Shown here one piece after another: positions 1-11,939 of a stretch of 64,000 nucleotides of DNA. Each line of letters begins with the position of its first letter. The first letter of the stretch is position 1. Where the stretch lies: contig OY979723.1 of assembly GCA_963855995.1 (NCBI GenBank), positions 625,001 to 689,000 of the forward strand. Reading direction: 5' to 3'. The notes beneath the pieces are model-generated. The model did not search any database. It saw only the letters and a list, made by a program, of their open reading frames with translations, and had not been told where the DNA came from. The stretch is from Muricea muricata. Lineage: Eukaryota > Cnidaria > Anthozoa > Malacalcyonacea > Plexauridae. The position numbers were made by a program, and so were the translations under genes.

Positions 1-104
1 GTGGGATCGCCGTCAAGTGATATACTTTTTAAAGCGGGTGCTTCGCCCAACTTAAACCGGCCAGAAATACTTTTACAAAGAATTTTATCTTTGTTTATTT
101 ACAG

Positions 105-540
105 CGACGAGGGGGCAGGTCTCGTGCGTGTCCGCCGCACACACAGACAACATCAACGACGACACGTTTACGCTACCCAGCCGGCACGTGCTGTCACTAC
201 AAGGCCAAAACCAACTACAGTACCATGGCAACGATTTAGATCCAACAGCGACGAAGGCCCCCGTCTGTACCGTGAAAATATGCCTCAAGAACGACATGCA
301 CGAATTTACACCGACAAGGAAATCCAAGCGGCGGGTGGGAATGTGCCCCAAGGCCCAGTGGAGGGGGCAAAGCCCAGAGTGTTTAACGGAGGGAATATTG
401 GAACAGCCAGTTTGGAGCATCGGCCTCCATCAGCTCACATCAACCCAGCAAGAAATGAGCACTATGATCCAGCGCTTGAAGTGAATCTTCCCTCCGCTGA
501 TCAAGAGCAGTGGAGCAGAAGACCCGGTACCCCTTATTGA
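105..540 (+). CDS. Terminal coding exon of an upstream gene (partial)
   Basis: A good 3' splice site (pyrimidine-rich tract ending ACAG at 101-104) opens a stretch clearly richer in G+C than its surroundings, and an open frame runs from it to a TGA at 538-540. In that frame the exon starts with the last base of a split codon. The product is a hydrophilic tail rich in Arg, Pro and Gln with no hydrophobic segment, ending SRRPGTPY, as expected for a disordered cytoplasmic or linker tail. The other two forward frames are also open for part of the exon, so the reading frame is a preference, not proof. I do not recognise the family, and the rest of the gene lies left of the window. It does not share the C-terminal motif of the two four-TM genes that follow. 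Confidence 0.45.
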
Positions 541-1439
541 TTGAGTTGAACAGCACTACCTAAATTAGTTAAGTTTCTTTTGTCCTACAGTTATATACAA
601 ACATTTCCCAACTTTGTTAGCAATCGAGTTGACCATAGAATTTAGCGGGTTTCTAAAGTTGACGAAATCGTCGCTGAATCTTTAAAATCCGAAGAATTTT
701 ACCAAAATTTCACAAATCCACCACAAAAACGAGGTTGGAAAACACAACCACTTCACTGCACATTTATATAATCAAATAATCAATTTATCAGCTTGTTTTT
801 TTAAGCCATATTTTGTTACTTTACATCCACATTTTCATCAATGAAACTTGGTAAAGAAGGGTTATGGCTTGGGAATTGAAAACTTCAAAAATGTGAAAGA
901 ATTATGAATGTCTGAATAAGCACAAAGGATTTTTGTACCGATTTCATGTTGTCTAATGATTGAATGAATGTAACGTTTTTGCAATAAACATAATGCTACT
1001 GCTTGGTGGAGTTTGGTTTAGATTTTATCACACCATAATGGTAATAGTGGGATGCGATATGCTCATCGTCTTAACTTCAGCAGAAAGCCAGAAAGTCAAA
1101 TGCACGATTCCGACGAAAGTCTGCCCAATGAGATTGTACACAATTTAAAACGATTGCTTTAACGATTGCATTCCATCCGGTAACACATTCAAAATGGAAT
1201 CACGGCATAACTCCAATACGTAAAATGAGAAATACTAAAATTAGATTGATATTCTAACACAATTTCATTTTTCATTTGGTTTACATTTCTCGGTGTGGTT
1301 TAAAAGCGTTGCTATCATAACAAGATCAACAGCAGGTCCCAAACAGCGGGTGTCCAGCCTGTTAAACTATCCGCATTGTCAATCAAATAACTAATATAAC
1401 GATCTCCTTGAAGAATTGAACAAATTTCGTGGTTTAAAA
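541..1439. other. Spacer between the first gene and the four-TM gene A
   Basis: About 0.9 kb of AT-rich DNA holding the 3' UTR of the upstream gene and, presumably, the promoter of the next one. I see no convincing coding exon; the short open frame near 960-1148 has no splice sites or family resemblance. Confidence 0.4.
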
Positions 1440-1458
1440 ATGCCTAGTTCATCGAGAG
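1440..1458 (+). other. Candidate first coding exon of four-TM gene A
   Basis: ATG plus five more codons and one extra base (MPSSSR+G) stop exactly at a strong donor GTGAGT. The next likely exon begins at 5544, after a good acceptor, and is open upstream of the ATG at 5594 if entered with one base already supplied. The phases therefore fit and would add 23 residues (MPSSSRDQHRPYSPDS and on) before the internal Met. The resulting RPYSP stretch resembles the PYYPP near the N-terminus of the paralogue. The intron would be 4.1 kb. The match is short enough to be chance. Confidence 0.35.
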
Positions 1459-3244
1459 GTGAGTACACTGTTTAACTTGATACGATATTGTGATCCAGTT
1501 TAGGAATTTGTCTACATTTGGGCATTAATTTCCTCGAAGGCTAATTGTTCTCTACTCAAACTAATTCATTACGTTTCCTCCTTCCGTTAAACAGCGACAA
1601 ATTCAGTGATTCTTTTTTACACCAATAGATTGTAAGGACCTCTTGAAACAAGTACAACATAGAACTGATACATTAATCAGCATATAAACTGTATTTCAGC
1701 TCACTTTATGTACATGTGACGTGTCTTTGTACAGTTCTTGCATGATTAACTTTTTAACGGATGATAAACTTTAGTTCCTCGAATCGAGATCTTCAGCTTC
1801 ATTGGCTTTCTTAAAGGCCAGAAAGTATTATCCACTAAACAAAATCGATTCTAGTAGATAACATAAGGCGATAGTCCCAAGAAGTTTGATTTTAGCAGGA
1901 GTTTTATTCACAGCTCATACATAATCTACTTTTACGATGGATGGATCATATCAAAACCAAACAGATCGTAGCACGCTGTCTATACTGTAAAAACCGTATG
2001 TATGTAGATAGCATAGTCTATCGTTGGTTAATTATGGTTTAAGTTTCTTGTACGTTTGCTTTGCATGGTTTGCAAAGCGTAACAAGTATAATTATGGTTT
2101 AGTTGTGGCTCAGAATGGAAAATTATACAAGAGTTATGACTGCAACCATTTCAATATAGTGGCTCTGCGGGAAACGCGAATATCGACCTACTAGAGTTAC
2201 CTGTTTAACAAAAGCTCGCTTAAAAGGATGTTGGTATCTCTAACAATTAGAAACGATCTAAGTTTTACATTATGAATGCGTAATGTCACGTATATATCCC
2301 ATACAATTTATACATAAAAATACAGCTAATAGCCAATTTCAATATATCCTTGAGGACATAATAATGAATATCAAAAGATAATAGACTTTCACACTTTTAA
2401 TTATTCTTCAAAGAGCTTTAATAATATGAACGTGGGAAAGCTTTTAGGCTAAATCACACCGTACAACGTTTACTCAAAACAGTCGAACGCGCTCCGCTTA
2501 CAACTCGAATTGTACACTGTAATTAGTTAATTACACGACAAAAGTAGTGGCCTTCTGAAGGCTTGCTTTAAAAGCTTACGGCAATTACATGCGACAGTTG
2601 CAGAGCAAAAGTTTTCAATTATAAGTTTGCTTTTAGAAGAAATCGCAATTCGCTATGCTTTGGAGTTGGTAATAATGTTAGGATCGGTTAATGACCTTTA
2701 AATTAGTGTCCGATATCTTTGCAAATTGTCTACCCCCACCCCCCCAACATGCTTTGTGGGCGTAGTTGTACTTCTTAATGAAACCAAAATAAGGTCTGAC
2801 TATGTGATGAATAATCTTAGTTGCTATGGCAATGTTGACGTCACGCAACATCATGCATGCTCATGTCTACTCAAAATATAAAATGAAATAGAAAAGGCAA
2901 TTAAAATTGATTAAATTTCTGGATTCGCGTGCCGCCTTGATTTCCAGGTATGATAGTGGGCACGAAGCTTTGTATAGTCATTGACTGACTAAACCTGACC
3001 AAGTTTTGGCTAAAACGAACTATGCATATATCGTCATCTGTTATGTTTAAATCTACTCGGGTGCAAAAGACCGACTATACTGAGGTAGAATTAATAAGGA
3101 TGTTAAAATAAAGATCACCAAACTGAACCAGACTCGAAAATTCATGTTAACCGTACAAAATTCGCCTGTTTTGTACAATACGGCGCAATTTAGCAACAAT
3201 AAGGAACGGTTTTTATTCTAGAACGATAACTTGATCGCCATCAT

Positions 3245-3540
3245 TAAAGCCAAATTGACGTTCAAGTGCTCGTCTCTTTCCATTGTCGGCGCGGTTCACA
3301 CCATTTTGCGAGGAATCTACGTAGACTTAATGTTTTCACTTCGACTTTAAAATTAATGTTACAGTTTATGAACTTACAGCTTGGTTTTCTAAAGGGTATT
3401 AGAAAAAAGGGGGAAATGGTATTAAAACTGTTTGTACAACATTTACGGTTGTTGAACGTCAATTTCCACCGGTTTGACTTCACTCAAACATGAGCTTTTA
3501 CTGGAAAATCGTTGCAGTACTTATACAGTTCATACGGAGC
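3245..3540. repeat. Dispersed repeat, copy 1
   Basis: This segment resembles 43255-43560: shared pieces include the sequences around TTTTCACTTCGA, the run AAAAAGGG and GTTGTTGAACGTCAATTTC, in the same order and spacing. A further piece lies inverted near 45860-46040. It is therefore an old interspersed element, and the two overlapping open frames here are not genes. Confidence 0.6.
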
Positions 3541-5593
3541 AGAAACTTAACAACCTAACAATCTTCTCGCCAAGCGTGTCATGACACAACAGGGAATTGT
3601 TTTGAACCAGGAAATAATTCCAAACAGGAAATACTAGTTCAAACACGAAATTTCAACCAGAAATACTTTATCTACAGCGATAAAAACGTCTTGAATACCA
3701 TCCAAGGTCTAAAGCCATTACCGAATAGTTCTAAACATGGTTGCTAAAAACACTACTTGTCGGTGCCACCAGTCCGGATGTCTTTATCCGCACGTATTTT
3801 TGTGCATGACGTACCAGCAAAATTGAGAGAAAAAAAGGTTTAATTACGCCCACGGCATACAGTGCGAAGTTAATTTTTGTCTTCCACGCGTAATAATATG
3901 AAGAATCCAATAAATATATTAGTTAACTTGAAATATAAATTGTTGTCTTGTCAAAAGTTCATATCTTGAGTTTACATATGGTAAGCCCCTTCAACACGAA
4001 CAAATTTTCTTTGACAAATTTCATAAGTCGTTTCTTTTCCACCGTGTAAATTAGGAATACTTGACAAATTTTTCACTAATTGTGCACGGTATATATTGTC
4101 TTCTACCCTCGTGTACAAGTTAAAATAAGTTGACAAAAATGTTTTAAAATCGGCTATTCTAACACGATACACAGCACGTCTTAGTATGCATCTCGACTAC
4201 TTGTAAACTGTGCACGTATCGACGTCAAGACAGACTTCTCCTTTCAAAATTATCAAAAAATCGAATGAAGTGCCACAGTAAGGCAGCTTTGTTTTTTAAA
4301 CATCAATAAGCATTTTGAAATTCTTAAAAATAAATTATAGCAAATATCTCAGCTAATACGCCACGTTTTGTGCATGTATATGGGAATCCTTATTTTTCAA
4401 TGGCTTTCTATCGTGTTGTCATTATACGAAACAGTTTCTTCTAAAAATAATAGTAATACTAACAGTTCTTCATAATGTATGTAGGACGATCGATTGATAG
4501 CTTGCATGAAACATCACATATTTGTGCGTGCCTTTTGCGGGTCATAAAACGGCGATTTCAAAAGTATTCAAAAGAATTCAGCGGGATGGAATTATTGCAA
4601 TTCTTATTTGATAATACAGTCAATAACACAATTGCGTGGTGCAATTAACTAGACATACCGACTTCATCCACGCGAACCACTTCGTTATATAATACGGACA
4701 TCTTGTCACTTGGCCATTTTACAATTTGCGGTCGCCGAACAACCTAAAGAGAACAAGAAAGAATCAAGCTCATTTTTATTTGTACAAGGTATATGCTCAG
4801 AAATTTTGTTTCAGTTGATATTGTGTAAAAAAGACTGTAAGGCATTACGTTATATCACTGACAAAAAGAAAAAGCTGTCAATTTAAAACGAAATCTTTTG
4901 GATGGTGGACAATCCGCGAGCGGGTCAAACCAAGCATTTAGGTTCCAAAAGTTGCCCACTCTGAAGTAGACGAAAAGTTTTGAAGTGCAGGATGTAGAAC
5001 ACAGTTGAGGAAGGCATATATGCTTACCGGTTTTTTTTAAATGCAAATGCATAATCTGTTTTCTGATATGACCTTTTTAAGCACGGTTATTCTGCTATAA
5101 CTTCACGGATGTTATGAAGTAAACATACGATAGCGTGTCGAAGCTGAAACAGTTGAAATTTTCCTGACCGCTTTCAAAGTCATCGCTTAAAACAACCCCA
5201 ACAAGGAAATACAGTTCGTGTCAATACGGTTTTTTTTCCTTTATTATAATTTAATTGTGTATATTTTGGCTCCTATGTCTTAAAAATATGCGTTGTTCTA
5301 GACAATTAAACTGTAAACAATCAAACACAATATCTTTTATACAATCTTTGATACCTAAATTCTTTCACTGAATATAACTTAGAAAGCCGGATCAAGCTCC
5401 ATGTGTCTTAAATACCACGTATGTGGGGTTTCCAAGGCTAGTTCCTCATCAGCAAGCATTGCTTTGTGTAAATGTAAAGGTAACGTATACATAAATAATG
5501 TGATTTAATTAATCAAATAATCTGTCTATCTTCAATTCTGCAGATCAACATCGTCCGTACAGTCCAGATTCGTACGACAATCACAAAAGAAGA

Positions 5594-8500
5594 ATGGTAA
5601 ACAAATACAAGAAACCCAAGTCTCGGTCGGCGCTATGCCTGCTGGTATTGTGCGGTTGCGCCATCATGTTCTTTGCCCTCGTCCTGATTGGCGCTTCCTT
5701 CGCAATCAACTATGACGAAGATTTTGATTTGGATGGTGATCTTGAGGCAGACATTAAAATTCGCTTCAATTACGACCAGTACTGGGCTGGGGTGCCGGTA
5801 TGTAGTCTCCAAATTAGGAGGTGGCGGGCGATACTACTAACAAAGTATCGATACTTTCAATATTTGCAATCCAAAAAAATGGCATGGAAACTTTTCGATG
5901 TTAAAATATCGACGCCATTGAACGACTATTTGAAGTTGTTTACAGAAAAAATCGTTTCCGTTCTTTATTGGTGTACAAATCTATAAAGAACGGAACTAAT
6001 CACTCATTAAACGTTGCATTTGGTTCTGGTTGTTAAAAACGGCTGACAATCTCCGTACAATGCAAAAGTGGGACCACATATGCATGATGCACTTGAGGGA
6101 GACTTCTGTTTAATTTTGTTCTGTGGTACATGGTATCTACCTTATCTCTACAAAAATTTATCAAGTAAAAATATACTCTTCTTTCGCAGTTTCTTGTGAC
6201 TGGAATATTGGTCATGTTCTCGGGAATATTTCAAAGAGCAAAAGGACTGGTAAGAAAGTGGCAACATAATACCCGTTTCACATCTGTAGAATATGTTGTA
6301 GCAATAGTGTCCAAATTTCACCGAGTTCATCTTGACTTTGAGGCTTGAACACTGTCGCCAAATGGGACAAATTTCGCTAGTGTCCATATGACGACCATGC
6401 ATCGTCTTCTTTTCTACTCAATGGAGACATGGTCTAGAAACTCGGAGAACTTCAAAACGTTTATAATGAGCTAGAATTTTCTGTTGAGGCGGCTTCACCA
6501 TGACAAATCCATTGATTAGTTAATAGTACGGTTGAGAAATTCTTGGAGGCGACGCTATTAGCCATTTTCTAATCGCGACCGTAAGGCATGCAAGGATTGT
6601 TTGGGGGCACCGTGTGATAGAGAGCAGCAGTGATGAGACGTGGAACGAATAGTGCAAACAACCTTTGAGGCTTTTCCTTAGAGATAATGAAAGCTATCCT
6701 TCTTAGTACCACTTTAACTTTAAAAATTTTATGCCGCTTTGCGTTGTCCCTTCAAACAATCCATAGATGCTTTGGGGTTCTTAATGGACCTTTAACCTTT
6801 TAGACAAAATTTTGACAAAAGTCAAAATAGGAAAAAATATTATCGCAACTTGAAAGAGCATCCTAAACATCGTAAAAATGCAAAGTTTGGTTGCAAAATG
6901 TTGTAAACTATAGAAAATATAGCCTTGCAAAGTTGGCAAATTTTCTGTAGTTTTGTATTATCCGTTAGAAATTAAGAATACCCAAGGGTATCAACTGGGT
7001 ATTATTTTCAACCCGTAATACAAATGTGTACAAAATTTTCCAAATTCGCAAGGCTATATTTTCCATATTTTAAAACATTTCACAACCAAACATTGCAGTT
7101 TTACTAAGTTTAGGATGCTCTTTCAAGATGCGGTAATATTTTTGCCTGTTTTAAAATTTCGTCTAAAAGGTTAAAGGTCCAATATCAGCATAAACACGAA
7201 CAGAAAGATAACAAAGACGCTGGCTGATTTTCAAGACCATCGACTTGATTGACTATATGTTTTTAATCCCAGCAATGATTGTTATCAAAATCTTCATTGC
7301 AGACAATAACCACTGTAATATTCTGTATCATCTCGATCGCTCTGTCTCTCTTTGTCTTGGTAATGGAGAGCAGCAATTTCTTCAACTGGAACACACAGGA
7401 ACGAAAAAAAATATACTGGGACTCCAAAAGCGATTACAGTTGCGGAACTGACAATGTTTCAAAAGCCTGCAAGTGTGAAAGTTCGACCAATAGTAAGTAT
7501 TGCAGACATGCATGCGTGCTAACGAAGTGCACAAGTCGTAACAAACGTGTAAACAACACAGGCAAAATGCCATAGCCTTGTTGCAAGTTGCCAGCAAGTT
7601 GCAACAAACTTGTCGATTTCATCAAGTTGTAACAAGACTGTTAAACTGTTGACAACTTTGTAACAATCTTGTTACAAAAGGTTTAAATAGGTCACAGTTG
7701 TCAAGACAATCTCGGAACGAGTCTGATAATCCCGTCAAGCTTGTTACAAGTTTCAAACAACTTGTTGAAAACTTGTCACAAACCTGACAGGAACATAACA
7801 ACGCTGTCCTAACAACTCTGATACAAATCTGTTATGACAAGATTGCCACACAGTTGACAACACAAGACTGCGACAATTGACAACTGGGTAGGATGAAGTA
7901 TTAATTTTGGTGAAAAGTGAAGAAGCCTTTGAGCTATCTTTGCTCCTATTTTATAGCCAAAATGATCAGTGAATACGAGTGTAATATCGTAAGGAAGCTC
8001 AGCGCTTTGTACGGATCGGTTGTTGCTTCTGCCATCATGGTGACATTATTCAGTCTCGCTACCATCGTCCTTATCATCAAATCGTTGTCATGGAAACCTG
8101 AAGTTTATGTAAGTAACCAGTTCATCCGAAGGACCTACGGACAGCTTCCGTGACGAAAACTTTTCTTGGTAGCTCTAGTGTGGTGATATTCAGTACATTT
8201 TGTATTTTCGAGTTAAAGTCGCATTTTATCTCTCGTTAGTTCGATATTCCTGGTGTCATTGCTTTTATACGTTTCTGTGGAAGTTGAAAAATCACTATCC
8301 GGTGGATAGCGCCCATTAACCTTCCGTACAGGCGGTCCTAAGATGCAGACCAGAGAGCCGAAAATTATAACTTGTTAGAGGTTGATGAAAACAGGTTTTG
8401 TGGGGGGGGGGGGGGGGCAGCATTATTTATAGTTTTCCGCAATCTTGTTCAGCATTGTTAAAGCTGATTGGGCCTCAAACATATTGCACAATATTAATGA

Positions 8501-8835
8501 CAACTGTATATGAACAATGTTGCCCTTACAACATTGTTAAATCCTTTTTCACGAAATTATAATTTTCAGCCTTGCGTGAACATATACAAATACGTTTAAC
8601 GGTCACTCAGTTTATGAAGAAAGGTTTCCCATGTCAAACTGTTTCTGAGTCTTAAGGTCTTTTTTTTTCTTTCTAACAGCCATCTCACAGCTACTACAAC
8701 AGCGCAGACGAATTTTACGTCAACAGCGGACGTCGTACGCCATCTTTTATCGATTTGCCAGTAACAAAACGTGCAACCGACGTGCAACATTCAAATGGAA
8801 CGAACGCATTACCTTATAGAAATTATCCTTTCTGA
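5594..8835 (+). CDS. Four-transmembrane protein A, MS4A/CD20-like, tandem paralogue of gene B
   Basis: Exons: 5594-5797 (possibly from 5544, joined to 1440-1458), 6190-6249, 7303-7492, 7957-8108, 8680-8835, giving 253 residues from the Met at 5594. All junctions keep frame (phases 0,0,1,0) and all introns are GT-AG. TM1 is about residues 13-40. A short acidic outer loop ends in QYWAGVP, TM2 follows (FLVTGILVMFSGIFQ), then TM3, a second loop with Cys residues, and TM4 ending TKSLSW or similar. The cytoplasmic tail has the motifs SYYN, PSFIDLP and a terminal YRNYPF, all conserved in gene B. The YWAGxPFLxTGxL...SG pattern at TM2 recalls the MS4A/CD20-like families; this is a pattern resemblance, not a search result. 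The role is unknown; tetraspan receptor or channel-accessory functions are typical of that group. Confidence 0.85.
6786..7180. mobile_element. Foldback element in intron 2 of gene A
   Basis: A long inverted repeat. The left arm begins GGACCTTTAACCTTTTAGAC and the right arm ends with its reverse complement. The arms stay complementary over well over 150 bp with some divergence and are separated by a short unpaired centre near 6970-7015. Length is about 395 bp. No coding capacity is seen, so it is non-autonomous. The target-site duplication is not clear (possibly AAT). Confidence 0.75.
7515..7880. repeat. TTGTTACAAG-rich dispersed repeat, copy 1
   Basis: Intron 3 of gene A is packed with imperfect direct and inverted repeats of AACTTGTTACAA-type words. 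The same composition and recurring pieces (for example CAACTCTGATACAA) occur at 21170-21495, 21835-21935, 32690-32940, 40530-40860 and 42125-42250. It looks like a dispersed, internally repetitive, non-coding element. Confidence 0.65.
8225..8345. repeat. Dispersed repeat with GAAAAATCACTATCCGGTGG core, copy 1
   Basis: The stretch running from CCTGGTGTCATTG through TTGAAAAATCACTA and CGGTGGATAGC recurs in degraded form at 27490-27600 and, for its CCGGTGGATAGC part, near 54635-54665. It lies in intron 4 of gene A. A run of G at 8401-8417 follows shortly after. Confidence 0.5.
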
Positions 8836-11800
8836 GGCCTCAACAAATTTTCAACCGTAATCGTTTCTTTGTACAAATGTCGTAGTGAAGAATAGAAGTA
8901 CACTTAGAACAACAATATTGCCTCAAGAACGCCTGACAGAAATGTTTACAGCGTTTCTATCTGACGTTACTGCCACCATGTAGGTGTACCAAGACAAAAA
9001 TTAAATTAGGTATACCAATTGAAGAAAAATTAAGATATACCAATTGAAAGGTATTGTCGTTTTAATTGAAAGGTATAATTTCTTAGTGGTTTCAATTGTG
9101 TCAAAACGCTCTACTTAGACTACTTTTCTCAGCTTGTTAAAATATAGTTTAGCTTTGTTGAAAAACCACGCAAAATTTTCGGTCCGTTATGAGTTTATGT
9201 GGCTTCTACTGAGAGAATCCCTCTAAATGTGTAGTATGAGTGTCCATTAAACTGCTTATTTGTAGCATATAATAATGAAAAATAACTAAAATTACACTTG
9301 CATGCGTGAAGGCTATTTTTAACATCCAGGCCTGGGTATTTAAGTGTTATATCTTGAGTACGTTTTAAATTAACGAAGCTTTTTTGAAAAGTAATTATGC
9401 ACAGTGACGTCACTGGTTGTGTTATTTTCATATCAATTAAAATTGAATATGTCGAAAAGTAAGGCAATTACAAAAATCCTGTTAAAAAACTTATGCTGTG
9501 ATTTTAACTCATCTTTCCAATGCAATCAAAAAATTGTGGGAGAAAATTTCGTTTCATAAACACTTTAAATTGTTTCTTGGTAGTAGAGGCACTATATCAA
9601 AATATATAAAATTCTACCTGCACGAGACCACTACAAAATGTCAACCTAAATTGAGGTTGCTGGTTTTATAATAAACAATAGTTTGTGTAGTTAAATAAAG
9701 GATTGATTTTAATAAATCATTGATATAATGTATATAGTATACTAATTAAGTATATAATTGGCTTGTATAATAAAATATAATACATAAAAGTACATTAGAG
9801 TGTTCACTTATCCCATTTTTAGGACAACATAAAAAATAATTTCATGCATTGCTCTATCTAAAAACATTGCATAAATTGCTTGACAACGGCAGGAATTGAA
9901 CCTATGACCTTTGGAATGCTAGCCCAATGTGGCTCAGTTAGGAGAGCATTCCAAAACTCGTAGGTTCGATTCCCACCGTGGTCAGGCATATTTTTCAGCT
10001 TGCCTGGTGTGAATATAAACTCAGAGTAACACCACCGACATAATTTCCATCTAAGTACACAATATTAACACACAATAAAAAACATGACTCCATGCATGAA
10101 CTCTTGGCGACGAAAAAATGATCTGATAGCATATTTAGGTTCGATCACTGAACAGCACTATGTTGAATTATTAATAAGAAATTATTTCTACAGAGTAAAG
10201 TACACTTATACAAAATCATAGCTGATTATAAAGAGCCCAGTAATTTAGTGATGACGTACATATAATTTGATAAAATTTTCACGCATGACGATTCTTGATC
10301 GAATAAAATTTACCTACAGTACCTACAGTAATATTATGATACTGCAATGGAAATATTTGCCGACAAGTATATTGTAATACAATATTTTAACAAGTTTGCT
10401 ACTTTTTCTAAAACATTTTATCACTCATCAAGATCTTGATGTGTGTTGTGTGTACATGATGTGTTGTGTTGTGAAGAGTTGATACCGTTGGCAGTCGTGT
10501 GATCTTGGTTGGGCACTGTGCTTGGTGCTTCCCCAACACAATCAGGTATTTTACTGCAATGAAGTCGAAGCAGATCGCAAATGCTAACCCTCATCAACTT
10601 TTATCTTCATTTGACCCGCCCCTAGCCTTGTTTGTCTCAAACGTAATAGACATGCTTAGCTTTTATGCAAATGAACCCATTTCGCATCACATGATTGTTA
10701 AATAGCTAATAAAAGTATTTTAGATCACACGATTATCTAATTTACATTTGACCAGAGAAGGTTTACTGGTATTGACAATTTTCACCAAGGATAAAAATTT
10801 CCTGACGTGCAAGCATACACTTGCAAAGTTGTTCAAAAACGAAAAGAAAACTGTTTAAAATTCGCTTTCATTTTTTATGATCGCAATAAAATTAGGATAA
10901 AATAACTACCTATATACGACTATGCCTTACTATTTTAAATATAACCAGAGTATACTTTTTAGCTGAATCACAGTTTACAATACTCCCACTTCGATACAAT
11001 TGCATCTGCAGTATGATATTGCTGGAAAGACAGTGAACTTAACCAATAAACTATGCCCTTATACGCCTTCAAGTCTATTTTGAGGCAATGATTCGTAATT
11101 CAACATAACACAGACAGAGCCGTAAAACAGACAGAGCCAGCTATAATTAAAGTTAATTCAACGATGAATTTTAGACTCACTATATTGGGTGAGACAACAA
11201 CTTTTGCGCGCATTAATTCCGACAGTGTATATAGCTTTAGAAATACCATCAAGAAAAGTTTAGAATAGATTTAACTATCCAGTATAAAAATTTAAGATAA
11301 AAGTAGAATGCTAAATGATAGTTAATTCGTCTAAAAATACTGAATATATTATAGCAATATTTAGTTTCTGTGTGTATTAAAACATTTCTTCGCATTTAAC
11401 AAGGAGAACTGTCCCCAAGTAAAACAGCTATCGCACATAAAGTGTAACAGAAGCGGCAGGATAAAGATACATTATGGATTTAATTATCGATTTTACCAAA
11501 CGAGGTACAAGGCAATGTTTCACCTTTTATATAAGTTAAAGAGAACAATCTAGAACTGATAAATAAGCACGATCAAAAATGAATTATAATACACACGAGT
11601 CAACATGCCGCGTCCTATAACAGCACTAAACTTTAATACCGTCAGAAACACTGTCATTTCGTGCCTATTTGAGGCTATGATTCGCATTCACACATTCCAC
11701 AACGCAGTCGGACGCCTGGGATGTGATGTGTGGGAGCATGAATATAATCTGCCTACACATAGCTACGAACTTCGAAGCTTTTCAAATCACACCACAGGTG

Positions 11801-11939
11801 TCTGCTTCGAGTCACTGATCAATCCAATGACACAACGCGAATGTCATTCCATTCCCAACAGATCTCGAAGCCATTCGCAAAGGAGTAACGCTCTATAGCG
11901 TATAGCATCCATTTTTTGCGTTGAAGCTGTGAATTTATC
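8836..11939. other. Spacer between gene A and gene B
   Basis: About 3.1 kb of AT-rich spacer. Apart from the SINE at about 9885-10080 and, presumably, the 3' UTR of gene A and promoter of gene B, I see nothing supportable. The open frame at 11605-11898 has no splice context or recognisable product. Confidence 0.4.
9885..10080. mobile_element. tRNA-derived SINE with a head-to-head partner
   Basis: The forward part has a tRNA-like A box (GTGGCTCAGTTAGGAGAGC), a B box (GTAGGTTCGATTCCCACC) and then a non-tRNA body (CAGCTTGCCTGGTGT and AAACTCAGAGTAACAC). A related copy of B box plus body occurs at 30780-30895. Immediately to the left, on the other strand, lies a second tRNA-like segment (reverse complement of 9889-9930, with its own GGTTCAATTCCTGCC B box). 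Two SINE heads thus face away from each other and make a small inverted repeat. Confidence 0.7.

Noticed and set aside
128..484. Alternative 118-codon frame in the first exon
   Set aside because: The other frame is open from the acceptor to a later stop and gives a more ordinary tail; not excluded, only less likely.
3262..3493. Two overlapping frames on opposite strands
   Set aside because: They lie inside a dispersed repeat that recurs at 43255-43560 with the frames disrupted.
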